DNA of 64,000 nucleotides, from NCBI GenBank assembly GCA_963705525.1, contig CAVPJW010000007.1, positions 682,001 to 746,000 on the forward strand, given 5' to 3'. This stretch comes from CAVPJW01 sp963705525 (GTDB taxonomy: Bacteria > Acidobacteriota > Vicinamibacteria > Vicinamibacterales > CAVPJW01). How positions within the stretch are numbered: position 1 is the stretch's first letter; every line of letters starts with the position of its first letter. The position numbers and the translations under genes were made by a program. Positions 41,890 through 50,920 of the stretch are shown here, piece after piece. A model generated the notes under the pieces. That model made no database searches, was not told where the DNA came from, and saw only the letters and a list, made by a program, of their open reading frames with translations.

Positions 41890-43251
41890 GTTCGGCACGT
41901 GCACTCCGTGCCCGGCGTACGAGCGGTCGCCGCCAATCGCGACCGATTCGAAGGCATAGGAGCGTCCAAAGGAGTGAATGAAGCCCCGCTCGTCGCGGCG
42001 CTTGTTATCGACAGCGGCAATGAACTGGGCAATCGACCCACGAAACGACTTCGTCGCGGCGTGCTCGCCGAACGGGTCGCTGTACCACACTGCGGCCCAC
42101 CGGCGTTCGTGAGCACGGTGTTGTTGAAGTAGAACTCGCGTTTCGCGCCATTGAAGGCCGACCTCGGATCGTCGAACGAAAACGGGTGGTCGGGATCGAA
42201 GTCCTCCATCACGCTGCAATCGCCGCCTCGTGCCCGATCGGAACCTCTGTTCGCCGACATCGAGCACGTATCGATCGAGCGCCCGAGGTTGTCCGGCCGC
42301 GTCGGATCGTAGAACCGACTTGGGTTGAACACGGCGAAGTGCGGATCGAAATAGAGGAGCTGACGATTTCCGCTGGTCTGGATGTAGTTGCTGCTGATCC
42401 AGTCCTCGTACAGCCCTCCGCTGAAATCAGAGAACCTGGCCCGCCGGGACGAGGATCGAGTCGCGCACGCGGTTGATGGTGGGAAGCGACCGAAGGCCAG
42501 GACCACTGGGGGAATTGGCCGGTGACGGCGGGCCTACCGAGATCGTTGTGAAGCCGCCCGCGACACTGCCTTCACTGAATCCCCCCGGCGCGCCGAAGGT
42601 CACCATCTTCGCCACCGCCGCCTGCGTCCCGATCTTCCCGCCGGGCTGATCCTGGCACTGCACGACGTAGATCAGCTCGTGGAGGTTGTTGGTAAAAGCG
42701 TCCTTCGAATGGGTCCCCTGGTGCACCTTCATCAGGAAGTCGCAGTACACATCCACGAATCGGCGGGGACCTGTCGCCAGATCGATTGACTCGGCCATGC
42801 GAACGTGGTTTTCCCACTCGACTTTGTGGCCGACGTGGTCCTCGTGGCGCATGCCGTTGGGCACACCGCGAGCCGTGTTCCACTCGTCGAGCTTCTCGTT
42901 CGCGTAGCCAAACGGCAGGCCGCCGAACTGCTGCTCGATGAGCGGCCAGAGGGCCGAACCCCGGGGATCCCGGCCGTGCTCATGGCCGAAGGTGCAAGAC
43001 TGCCCGGTGGCCGGATCGACCGCCTCAGGAGGGTGCCAGGTCGGGTAGAGCTTACCGTCCGGCGCCACGACCGAAAAGCTGTCGTGAAACGCCTGGGAGC
43101 ACGTGTCCCATTTCGTCGGAGTCCACAGGCCGAGTGAATGCGCCGGCTGGTGCTCGTCGCCGACGATCACGACGGCGGTCGCGACGACCAGGACAAGCAG
43201 AGTCACACCCTGCGCGACCCGAATGGCGAGGGCCGGCGGGTGAAACCTCAT
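41887..43251 (-). CDS. Exported conserved hypothetical protein (two frameshifts)
   Basis: Start ATG 43251; one N-terminal membrane/signal segment (GVTLLVLVVATAVVIV). The mature part has PTKWDTCSQAFHDSFSVVAP, TWHPPEAVDPATGQSCTFGHEHG, MRHEDHVGHKVEWENHVR and a cluster FVDVYCDFLMKVHQGTHSKD. The frame changes near 42440 (then FSDFSGGLYEDWISSNYI, LYFDPHFAVFNPSRFYDP) and near 42090 (then WYSDPFGEHAATKSFRGSIA to the end GHGVHVPN). Restored length is about 454 residues. Many conserved-looking His and Cys suggest a metal site, but I recognise no family. Stop lies in repeat sequence. Confidence 0.65.
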
Positions 43252-43299
43252 AAACGTCGAACCTGGGAACAGCCGTGTGGACGAAACGCCTATAGAGTC

Positions 43300-43357
43300 G
43301 GTGGCCCGAAGCCTGCAGCCCGTGGCCAGAAGCCTGTAGCCCGTGGCCTGAAGCCAG
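43300..43357. repeat. GAAGCCT/TAGCCCG heptamer repeat
   Basis: About eight seven-base units (GCCCGAA, GCCTGCA, GCCCGTG, GCCAGAA, GCCTGTA, GCCCGTG, GCCTGAA) upstream of the 43251 gene and downstream of the TonB receptor terminator. Confidence 0.8.
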
Positions 43358-43376
43358 TCTTTAAGTCTATATCAAT

Positions 43377-43407
43377 GGAGAGGAGCCCATGTCATGAGCC
43401 CCTCTCC
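43377..43407 (-). terminator. Strong hairpin terminator of the TonB-receptor gene
   Basis: On the minus strand GGAGAGGGGCTCATG, one A, then CATGGGCTCCTCTCC: a 15-position stem with two mismatch or wobble positions, 13 bases after the receptor stop codon, followed by an AT-rich stretch. No long T run, so factor-independent action is probable rather than certain. Confidence 0.65.
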
Positions 43408-43419
43408 CCATGAGATGGC

Positions 43420-46213
43420 CTAGAACTGGAGCCCGACGCGAAGCTGCATGAGGCGCGGCTTCACCCACTGGTCCGGTGTAAACGCCGTCCTCGAAGTCTG
43501 CGGCTGCAGATCCGCAAAATCGATCTCCTGATCGGAGTTGAGCAGGTTGAAAACCCACGCCTCGAGCCGGAGCTGCAGCTGATCACCCAGCCTGATGCGC
43601 TTTCCGAACGAGAGATCGACGCTCTCGATGGGCGAGTACCGGAAGCTTCCTCCAGGCTCCATGATCACGGCCTTGGGGCCCTGTCCGAGCCCACTCACGC
43701 GGACTTGCCGGTTGTGGGCCCGACCACTGCTGAATTCCGTGTTGGTCGACAGCTGAATCTCCCATGGAAGCATCCAGACACCCTGCAGACGGAACATGTG
43801 CGGGCGGTCGCCTTGCAGCCGTCCTTCGGCGTTGAAGAAGTTGTTCGGGTCGGCTCCTTCCTTCGAGCCGTAGAACGGGTTGAACTGCGCCTGCGCCAGC
43901 ATGCGGGGAATCAATCCTTCGGAGCGCGACCACGTGTACGATCCGCTCAGACCCCAATTGTTCGCGTATCGCCGGTTGAACGACAGCACAACGCCGTGAT
44001 AGCGCTGGAAATAGTCGAGATTCTCCGCACCAGGGAAGTCTCCAGGATCATTTCCCTTTTGTCTGAGCGGAACCTCAACCTGGCTGAGAAGAGTGAACTG
44101 GTTGCTCGGATCGAGCGGGTCGGTGAATGGGAATGGCTCAAACGATCCACCCAGGAGTTCCCACCCAACGAGATTGCTCGTGCGTTTGTATATGTACTCA
44201 ACGCCGAGCGACATGTTGTTGGGAACCTGCTGCTCGTAGCCAATTGAATACTGATACGTTTGCGGCGCCTTCAAATTCGGATTGAAGCTGGAGTTCGCCG
44301 AGGCGATCTCATTGATGAGCTCTCCATTCTGTCCAGTCACCGGGTCGACCAGATATAACCTGAACGTCGGCTGGTCGGGAGCCGGACTATCCCAATTCCC
44401 GATCACGTTATGATCGTAATAGAGACCGAACGAGCCCCGCACGACTGCCTTGTTGCTGGAAAGCGGCCGATACGCAAACCCGAGACGCGGTGAGACGAGA
44501 TTCCAATTGACCACGTCGACTCCCGGGATCGTCTCGCCGGTTGCTTTGAAATTGCCGGCCGGCGATATCGATGGCGTTCCGATTGTCAGCCGCTCGTAGT
44601 CAGGGATCCCTCCCGTGTTGTGGTCATAGCGAACACCAACATTCAGAGTGAGCTTATCGTTCACCGTGACCGAATCATCCAGGAAGATTCCGATATCCTG
44701 GTTAGTTCCACCGTATTGATACGGGTCTTGAACGGCGCGATAGAGATAACCACCGTATTGATACGCGTACGTGCCGTTTGGTCCTATGCCGAGGTTGGTA
44801 AACGCCGAACCCTTCGAATACTGCACGCCCATCTTGAACTCGTGCTGCGACTTCAAAAAGTTCTGCGCGTAATAGGTGGCCTTGAACTTGGCTTGCTCCC
44901 GCCACGTCACATAGTCCCATGGATATCCCTGGGACGGACCAACTCCGCCCGAGAACGTATTGGGATCATTGTCGTAGTTCGTGAACGGTTCATCGAAGCT
45001 TCCGGTCTGCGAGTCGTGCACATCATCCGACCACCAGCCCGCGTACCGGAATTCGAGCAAAAGCTTGTCGGAAAGAGTCGATTGGATTCCGCCTCCCCAA
45101 GCAGGGTTGTGGCCCGTCTCACCCGAGAGGGCCGACTGCGCAGAGTAGGGGCTCGCCGCGTCGAGCCCTTGGAACGGATTCGCGTGGTAAAAACCGTTGA
45201 GTTCGGTGCTTCTGACCCAGACGCGTCGTGACCTTGATATCGTACTTGTCGCTCTTGTTGAGTGGCGCCACGCTCGGGTCATTTCCTGGCTCGGTGCTCG
45301 CATCGCGGAAATACTCATACGACCCGAAGAACCACATCCTGTCCTTCATGATTGGCCCGCCGAGCTGGGACGTGAAGTTGCGGTACAGGTCGCGGTGAAA
45401 GGTGAACGGCGAATCCGGCACGTGCACGTTGACGTCGGTCAACCCATCGGTTTGGAAGAAGTAGCTCGCCCCGCCGTGGAAGACATTGCTGCCGCTCTTG
45501 CTGACGACATTGAAGACCCCGCCCATGTGGTTGCCGTATTCGGCAGGCGCGCCGACGCCCATCACCTGAATCTCTTCGATGTTGTCCGGATTGACGGTCC
45601 ACCACGCCGATCCGGTTTCTGGGCCGGACACTTCGACGCCGTCAACATTCCACGAATTCGATTGGCGGTTGGAGCCGTACGCGACCACGCGGTCGGACTG
45701 ACCGTCACCCACGTCCACACTCATACCGGGCTGGACCTGAATGAGGTCGTACATGTTCCGGCGGGTGGGAAGCTCTTCGAGCAGCTCGTTTTTGATGCTC
45801 TGCCCCACGCTGGAAGAGGTCACGTCGACCACCGGCGATTCGCCGACCACCGAGACCGTTTCGGCTGCCGCCGCGACTGAAAGCATCGCGTCCACCGTCG
45901 CCTGCGAGTTCACGCCAACGTCCACATCGTCTGTGCGCGACGACCCAAAACCCTGCATGGACACTTCGATGCGGTATCTGCCGACCGGCAACGAGGGGAA
46001 TCGATAGACCCCAAGCTCGTTGGTGACGGCCGTGCGCGTGCCCCCAATCAACGCCGCGCTCGTAATGGTGACCGTCGCCCCGGGGAGCACGCCCCCGGTG
46101 GAGTCGGTGACCACCCCTCGCAGACTTCCAGTTGTCTGCGCGATCACTGGCATCGCGGCGGCGAGCACGGACACAAAAACAAGCACCGACAACGCGTGCA
46201 TCCTGCGTGTCAT
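43420..46213 (-). CDS. TonB-dependent receptor, Oar-like with carboxypeptidase-regulatory domain (frameshifted)
   Basis: Start ATG 46213 with GGGGGT just upstream; signal peptide MTRRMHALSVLVFVSVLAAAMPVIAQ. Then a CarboxypepD-regulatory domain (GSLRGVVTDSTGGVLPGATV, VGRYRIEVSMQGF), a plug (GQSIKNELLEELPTRRNMYDL, IEEIQVMGVGAPAEYG, GGVFNVVSKSGSN), and a large barrel. One extra base near 45206 breaks the frame between LGQKH and ELNGFYHANPF; the barrel continues to 43420 and ends MQLRVGLQF with the C-terminal aromatic residue expected for BAM-dependent insertion. Restored length is about 930 residues. Likely imports oligomeric substrates (glycans or peptides); substrate unknown. Neighbouring TPR and CRTAC1 genes form a common acidobacterial module. 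Confidence 0.9.
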
Positions 46214-46222
46214 GGCACCCCC

Positions 46223-46238
46223 TGTCACTCGCGTGACA
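46223..46238 (-). promoter_or_regulatory. GNRA-capped hairpin just upstream of the receptor Shine-Dalgarno
   Basis: In the minus-strand mRNA, TGTCAC-GCGA-GTGACA forms six perfect pairs closed by a GCGA (GNRA) tetraloop, ending next to GGGGGT and 10 bases before the ATG. It could control ribosome access or be a DNA operator (TGTCAC-N4-GTGACA). TTGCTG-16-TATGGT further upstream is a possible promoter. Confidence 0.45.
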
Positions 46239-46280
46239 TTCCAATGAAATCTTTGCGACATTACTTACCATAGCGAAGTA

Positions 46281-49055
46281 TTACCAGTCAGCAAAATATG
46301 TGACCGGCCGAGCTAAACGAGGGGCGGACGGTGGTGCGAGTCTCTCCAAAAATCCGGATCTCAATGGAGTTCCGGGGTTTGCGGAGCGCCAGGCATGGCG
46401 AAGCTCGAGGAAGCGCTCCATTTCGCGACGGGCGCGCGCGGGCTCTTTGAGTCGAGTGAAGAGTATCCCCAGCTGATAGTGCGGTTCTGCGGCGCGAGGG
46501 TCGGCCGTGGTCGCCCGTTCGAGCACCCGCTGGGCACGCTCGAGGTTGCCCTCCTGAATGAGCAGCGCGCCGAGCGCGGTGAGCGCCGGCACGTGATCCT
46601 GACGAACGGCCAGCGTGTTTTCGAAACGTGCCATCGCGTCGCTCGTGCGGCCCTGTTCTCGTGCAATCAATCCCAGGTGGTACGACGCTTCTGTCTGGCG
46701 CGGATCGAGCGAGAGGGTCCGCTCGAATTCGGTTTGCGCCGCGGAATAGTCGCGGCGGCCGAAGCGCGCGATGCCAAGCCCGAGGTGTCCAAGCGGCCCA
46801 TTCGGATCGCGCGCGACGAGATTGGCGAAGGTGGCCTGCGCTGCCGGCCAGTCCTCGGCCTGAAGCTCGGCGATGCCGAGCAGGTAAGCGGCTTCTGCAT
46901 CGTCGGGTCGGAGAGACACGAGCTTCCTGGCCGCGCTGAGCGCTTCATCCAACCGCACCGCGCGCATCGATACCTGCACCAGATCGACGAGCACGTCCGG
47001 CGCGTCGTTCGACGCGCTTCGCGCGCGTGTGAGGAGATCGACGGCCCGCGCCGGATTGCCCTGTCGGTCGGCCAGCGCCGCCAGCCCGCACAACGCGGCC
47101 ACGGAATCCGGGTTCAACGACAGCGCCTGCTCGTATTCCTGCTCCGCACGACGAGCATCACCCTTCATGTCGTGAGCACGTGCGCGTGCAGCCAGTAGAT
47201 CGGCGGTCGCCGCGACTCGACCGCTGACGGACTCCGTGAGGGCGAGCGCTTCGTCGACGTGCTGGTGGTCGAGCAGGATCCTTGCAATTTCCGCCGCCGC
47301 CTTTGCATCGACAATGGGACCTGCGGCTTCGACCAGCTCTCGAACTTCGTCCGGCCGGTCGAGCGCCAGCGACGCACCGATCAACACCACCATGGCTTCT
47401 GGTGGACGTGTGGCCTCGGGGATGTTGCGCAGTCTGTCAATCGCGCGGTCTGGATGGCCGTCGTCGAGATCCATCCGCGCCAGATCACAAATGATCAGTG
47501 CATTTCCGGGTGAAGCCGTGAGTCCATCCGCCAACGTCTGACGGGCCTTTTCCTGCTGCCCGGCCTCGCGATAGATCGCCGCAAGCTCCCGGCTGGCCGG
47601 GACAAGACCGGGGTCGAGACCAAGCGCGCGCTCGAGAAGGGACTGCGCCTCGGGAGTGCGGCGCTGGCGATGCCGTACGATGCCTAAACGCGCGGCCGCC
47701 GGAGCCGAGTCGGGCCGAGACTGCACGATGGGCCAAATCGCACGCTCAGCTTCGTCGAGCTTCCCTTGCTCGATACGTTGATCGATCTCATCGAAGGCCG
47801 CCGTCGCCGGTAATGCCGGGGTCGCCGGCTCTTCGGGTGACGCGGCTGGCGCGGGGATCGTCGCTCCCAGCTTCGCGGCGCTCTGGTCGAGCATGCCTCG
47901 CGCTTCGCTATCGTCGACGTGCGCGGCGAGATGGCGCGTCAGGTGGTCAACCGCGTCTTCGTAGTTCCCGGCGAAATAGCTGGCCACACCCCACGCGCGC
48001 TCGAGCCCTTCCATGTCCGGCTTCCAACGCGCCGCGAGCCGTATGTCGTCGGCCGCCGCGGCAAACAGTTGTTGCCGCGATCGAATCACGCCCCGGTTGT
48101 AGTACGCGGTGGCCAGCACACCGATAAGCTGAGCCTTCGCGGCCGTCAGCCGGGCCAAATCCGCCGCGCGGGGCTGATCGAACAGGACGCTCTCGTGCGG
48201 CTCGACAAGGTCTGGCAGTTGTGATCGATCGAGGCTCGAGAGGTAGGCCTTGGTGCGCGGAAGATCCGGATTCATCTGCGAGGCCAGGGTCAGCTCGGCC
48301 CTCGCCTGACTCGCGCGCTCCACGCCACCGGCCAGAAGATATGCGACGCCCAGATAGTGATGCGCCCGTGCGAACTGTGGGCCGCGCTCGACTGCAGCCT
48401 TGAACTGCGCGATCGCCTCGTCATACTCACCGCACTCGAGATAGGCCCGGCCAATCCTCAAATAGAGCTCGGGCGTAGCGCCGCCCGCCACCATTTCATC
48501 AAAGATCACACGCGCAGCATCCGGTTGCTTGTCCCGTATCAGTGCGATCGCCAGCGCGAAGGCAAAGTCGCGATCGGGCTGTGCACCAACCGCCTGTCTG
48601 AGCTCGACGATGGCAGGCTTGAGGTGTCCGGCGATGAGGTCGAGCTTCCCCTGGACGCCGAGCGCGCGCGGCTGGCTCTTGTCGCGCGACAGGACTTCGT
48701 CCACGAGCACACGCGCCCGATCGAAAGATCGCTGACGAACGAGCAGCGCGGCGAGCTCGATCCGCGCATCGAGATAATCCGCCGACGCGGCAATCGCCTG
48801 TTCCAGAAGTGACGTGGCTTCGCTCGGAAGGCCCTCGGCGCTCGCAATCGAGGCGAGACGCTCGAGCGCCCGCGGAATGACTTCTCTTGTGTACTCCGCA
48901 TCGGCGCGATCCAGCTCTCCGGTCAGCTGAAACGTCTGCGCCGCCTCGAAATGCTGGCGAAGCGGGTCAGCTGGCGGCTGCGCGGCGACGGCCGGGGCAC
49001 ACGCCGCGACGAGCGCCGCGAACATGACGACGGCGAAACGGTTGAGCGAGGTCAT
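46281..49055 (-). CDS. Large exported TPR-repeat protein
   Basis: 924 residues from ATG 49055 (MTSLNRFAVVMFAALVAACAPAVAAQ), a signal peptide with a possible lipobox LVAAC. An upstream in-frame ATG at 49184 lies in repeat DNA and is unlikely. The rest is a chain of tetratricopeptide repeats (for example AYLLGIAELQAEDWPAAQAT, LGHLGLGIARFGRRDYSAAQ, ASYHLGLIAREQGRTSDAMA). It is divergently placed from the CRTAC1 gene and upstream of the TonB receptor. TPR proteins of this kind usually scaffold envelope complexes; no enzyme domain is visible. Confidence 0.87.
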   Translation of the reverse strand: MTSLNRFAVVMFAALVAACAPAVAAQPPADPLRQHFEAAQTFQLTGELDRADAEYTREVIPRALERLASIASAEGLPSEATSLLEQAIAASADYLDARIELAALLVRQRSFDRARVLVDEVLSRDKSQPRALGVQGKLDLIAGHLKPAIVELRQAVGAQPDRDFAFALAIALIRDKQPDAARVIFDEMVAGGATPELYLRIGRAYLECGEYDEAIAQFKAAVERGPQFARAHHYLGVAYLLAGGVERASQARAELTLASQMNPDLPRTKAYLSSLDRSQLPDLVEPHESVLFDQPRAADLARLTAAKAQLIGVLATAYYNRGVIRSRQQLFAAAADDIRLAARWKPDMEGLERAWGVASYFAGNYEDAVDHLTRHLAAHVDDSEARGMLDQSAAKLGATIPAPAASPEEPATPALPATAAFDEIDQRIEQGKLDEAERAIWPIVQSRPDSAPAAARLGIVRHRQRRTPEAQSLLERALGLDPGLVPASRELAAIYREAGQQEKARQTLADGLTASPGNALIICDLARMDLDDGHPDRAIDRLRNIPEATRPPEAMVVLIGASLALDRPDEVRELVEAAGPIVDAKAAAEIARILLDHQHVDEALALTESVSGRVAATADLLAARARAHDMKGDARRAEQEYEQALSLNPDSVAALCGLAALADRQGNPARAVDLLTRARSASNDAPDVLVDLVQVSMRAVRLDEALSAARKLVSLRPDDAEAAYLLGIAELQAEDWPAAQATFANLVARDPNGPLGHLGLGIARFGRRDYSAAQTEFERTLSLDPRQTEASYHLGLIAREQGRTSDAMARFENTLAVRQDHVPALTALGALLIQEGNLERAQRVLERATTADPRAAEPHYQLGILFTRLKEPARARREMERFLELRHAWRSANPGTPLRSGFLERLAPPSAPRLARPVTYFADW

Positions 49056-49114
49056 CCGCGAGCCACCGCCATTACAGGGCCAGGACGGCTGATGGTCAAG
49101 TGTCGGTAGAATGT

Positions 49115-49197
49115 GGTCCCTTAGGTCCTTGGGGTCCTCAAGGTCCTTAGGTTCTCGGTGGCCGGGAGGACCTTGAGGAAGCAAAGGACGAACAGAC
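49115..49197. repeat. Nine-base repeat with an 11-bp inverted pair between divergent genes
   Basis: GGTCCCTTA, GGTCCTTGG, GGTCCTCAA, GGTCCTTAG repeat in nine-base register. CCTCAAGGTCC (49136-49146) and GGACCTTGAGG (49168-49178) are perfect inverse copies with a 21-base loop, just ahead of the CRTAC1 start. Confidence 0.75.
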
Positions 49198-49204
49198 CCT
49201 CAAA

Positions 49205-50911
49205 ATGAACCGTTCGGTCGTCACCGCGTTGACCGCTCTGCTGGTTCTGGCCCTCACGCCGCCGGGTTCGCGTGCCCGTTCAGCCGTGATCTTCGAGGAC
49301 ATCGCGCAGAAGATCGGCGTCACCGCTCCACACACCTCATCGCCGGAGAAACGGTACATCCTCGAGTCCATGAGCGGTGGCGTCGGACTCATCGACTTCG
49401 ACAACGACGGCGACCTCGACATCGTCATGGTGAATGGCTCGAGTATCGAACGATACCGCAAGGGCGGCGATCGCCTGGTGACCCTGTACCGGCAGGACTC
49501 GCCGCTCACGTTCGTGGATGCCACCGAGGCAGCGCACCTCGTCACGCGCGGCTGGGGCATGGGAGTCGCCGCGGGCGACTTCGACAACGACGGCGCGATT
49601 GACCTGTTCGTGACGGGCTATGGCGCGAACGCTCTGTTTCGAAACACCGGACGAGGCATCTTCGAAGATGTCACCGAGCGAACCGGTCTCCGCGGAGGCG
49701 GCTTCAGCGCCGGCGCCGCGTGGGCCGATTACGACCGCGATGGCCGGCTCGACCTGTTCGTGGCCCGATACGTTTTCGTCGACCTTGATCATCTTCCCGA
49801 ATTCGGACGCGACGAGTTCTGCCGCTATCGCAACATCTACGTCCAGTGCGGACCGGGGGGACTACCCGGCGAGAGCGATTTCCTCTATCACAACCGCGGA
49901 GACGGCACGTTCACAGAGGTTGGACTGAAGGCGGGCGTCGGCGATCCGCAGAAGTATTACGGACTCGGCGCGATCTGGTCGGACTACGACGACGACGGGT
50001 GGCCGGATTTGTATGTGGCCAACGATACGAAGCCGAACTATTTGTACCGGAACCGGCGCGATGGAACGTTCGAGGATGTCAGCCTGCTGAGCGGGACGGC
50101 GTTCAGCAGTGAGGGCAAGGCGCTGGGATCGATGGGGCTCGACTCCGGCGACTACGATCGTGACGGACGCCTCGACTTCTTCGTCACCAACTACTCCGAG
50201 CAGTCAGACGTGCTCTATCGCAATCTTGGCGACGAGGGTTTCGCCGAAATGAGCTGGGCAGCAAAGCTCGGACCCGCCAATTTCTTTCAGGTCGGCTGGG
50301 GAACGGACTTCTTCGACTATGACGCCGATGGCTGGCCCGACCTCCTCATCGTGAACGGACACGTTTACCCTCAAATTGACGCCGCCGACGTCGGGACGAA
50401 GTACCGTCAGCCGATGGTTCTCGACCACAACAGACGCGACGGGACCTTCGAGGATGTGACCGACGCGTCCGGTCTCGCCGGTCTGCCGCTCGCCTCGCGG
50501 CGCGGCGCCGCATTCGGCGACCTGGACAACGATGGCGACATCGACGTCGTCATACTGAACATCGGCGAGCCACCGACTGTCCTTCGAAACATCGGGCCTG
50601 TTGGACACCGCGCCATGTTCCAGCTGGACGCGAGCACGAGCAATCGGAGCGCCATCGGTGCGCGCGTGGTCGTCAAGACGGGCGATCTCGTTCAGACAGA
50701 CGAGATGCATGGCGGCTCGAGCTACCTCTCGCAGAACGATCTCAGGCTGCACTTTGGACTGGGAGATCGGGTCAGGATGGAGTCGGTCGAGGTCCGATGG
50801 CCGAATGGTGCCGTCGAACGATTCACGGACCTGCCGGCTGATCAGGTGTTCACGATCACCGAAGGGAAGGGCGTGACGACATCACGTCCTCTTCCAGCGC
50901 TCAACAAATAA
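49205..50911 (+). CDS. CRTAC1-like protein: FG-GAP/VCBS repeats with ASPIC/UnbV C-terminus
   Basis: 568 residues, signal peptide MNRSVVTALTALLVLALTPPGSRARS. A seven-bladed-propeller-type array of FG-GAP repeats follows, each with a calcium-binding loop: DFDNDGDLDIV, DFDNDGAIDLF, DYDRDGRLDLF, DYDDDGWPDLY, DYDRDGRLDFF, DYDADGWPDLL, DLDNDGDIDVV. The end contains the ASPIC/UnbV domain (AIGARVVVKTGDLVQTDEM, FGLGDRVRMESVEVRWPNGA). Exported, probably surface or periplasmic binding protein. In Acidobacteria and Bacteroidetes it often accompanies TPR and TonB-receptor genes, as here. Confidence 0.92.
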   Translation: MNRSVVTALTALLVLALTPPGSRARSAVIFEDIAQKIGVTAPHTSSPEKRYILESMSGGVGLIDFDNDGDLDIVMVNGSSIERYRKGGDRLVTLYRQDSPLTFVDATEAAHLVTRGWGMGVAAGDFDNDGAIDLFVTGYGANALFRNTGRGIFEDVTERTGLRGGGFSAGAAWADYDRDGRLDLFVARYVFVDLDHLPEFGRDEFCRYRNIYVQCGPGGLPGESDFLYHNRGDGTFTEVGLKAGVGDPQKYYGLGAIWSDYDDDGWPDLYVANDTKPNYLYRNRRDGTFEDVSLLSGTAFSSEGKALGSMGLDSGDYDRDGRLDFFVTNYSEQSDVLYRNLGDEGFAEMSWAAKLGPANFFQVGWGTDFFDYDADGWPDLLIVNGHVYPQIDAADVGTKYRQPMVLDHNRRDGTFEDVTDASGLAGLPLASRRGAAFGDLDNDGDIDVVILNIGEPPTVLRNIGPVGHRAMFQLDASTSNRSAIGARVVVKTGDLVQTDEMHGGSSYLSQNDLRLHFGLGDRVRMESVEVRWPNGAVERFTDLPADQVFTITEGKGVTTSRPLPALNK

Positions 50912-50920
50912 CAGGGCCCG

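Noticed and set aside
42427..42460. In-frame TGA near 42430 in the exported unknown as a second selenocysteine codon
   Set aside because: Sequence after the TGA in the same frame is not protein-like; the continuation lies in another frame, so this is a frameshift.
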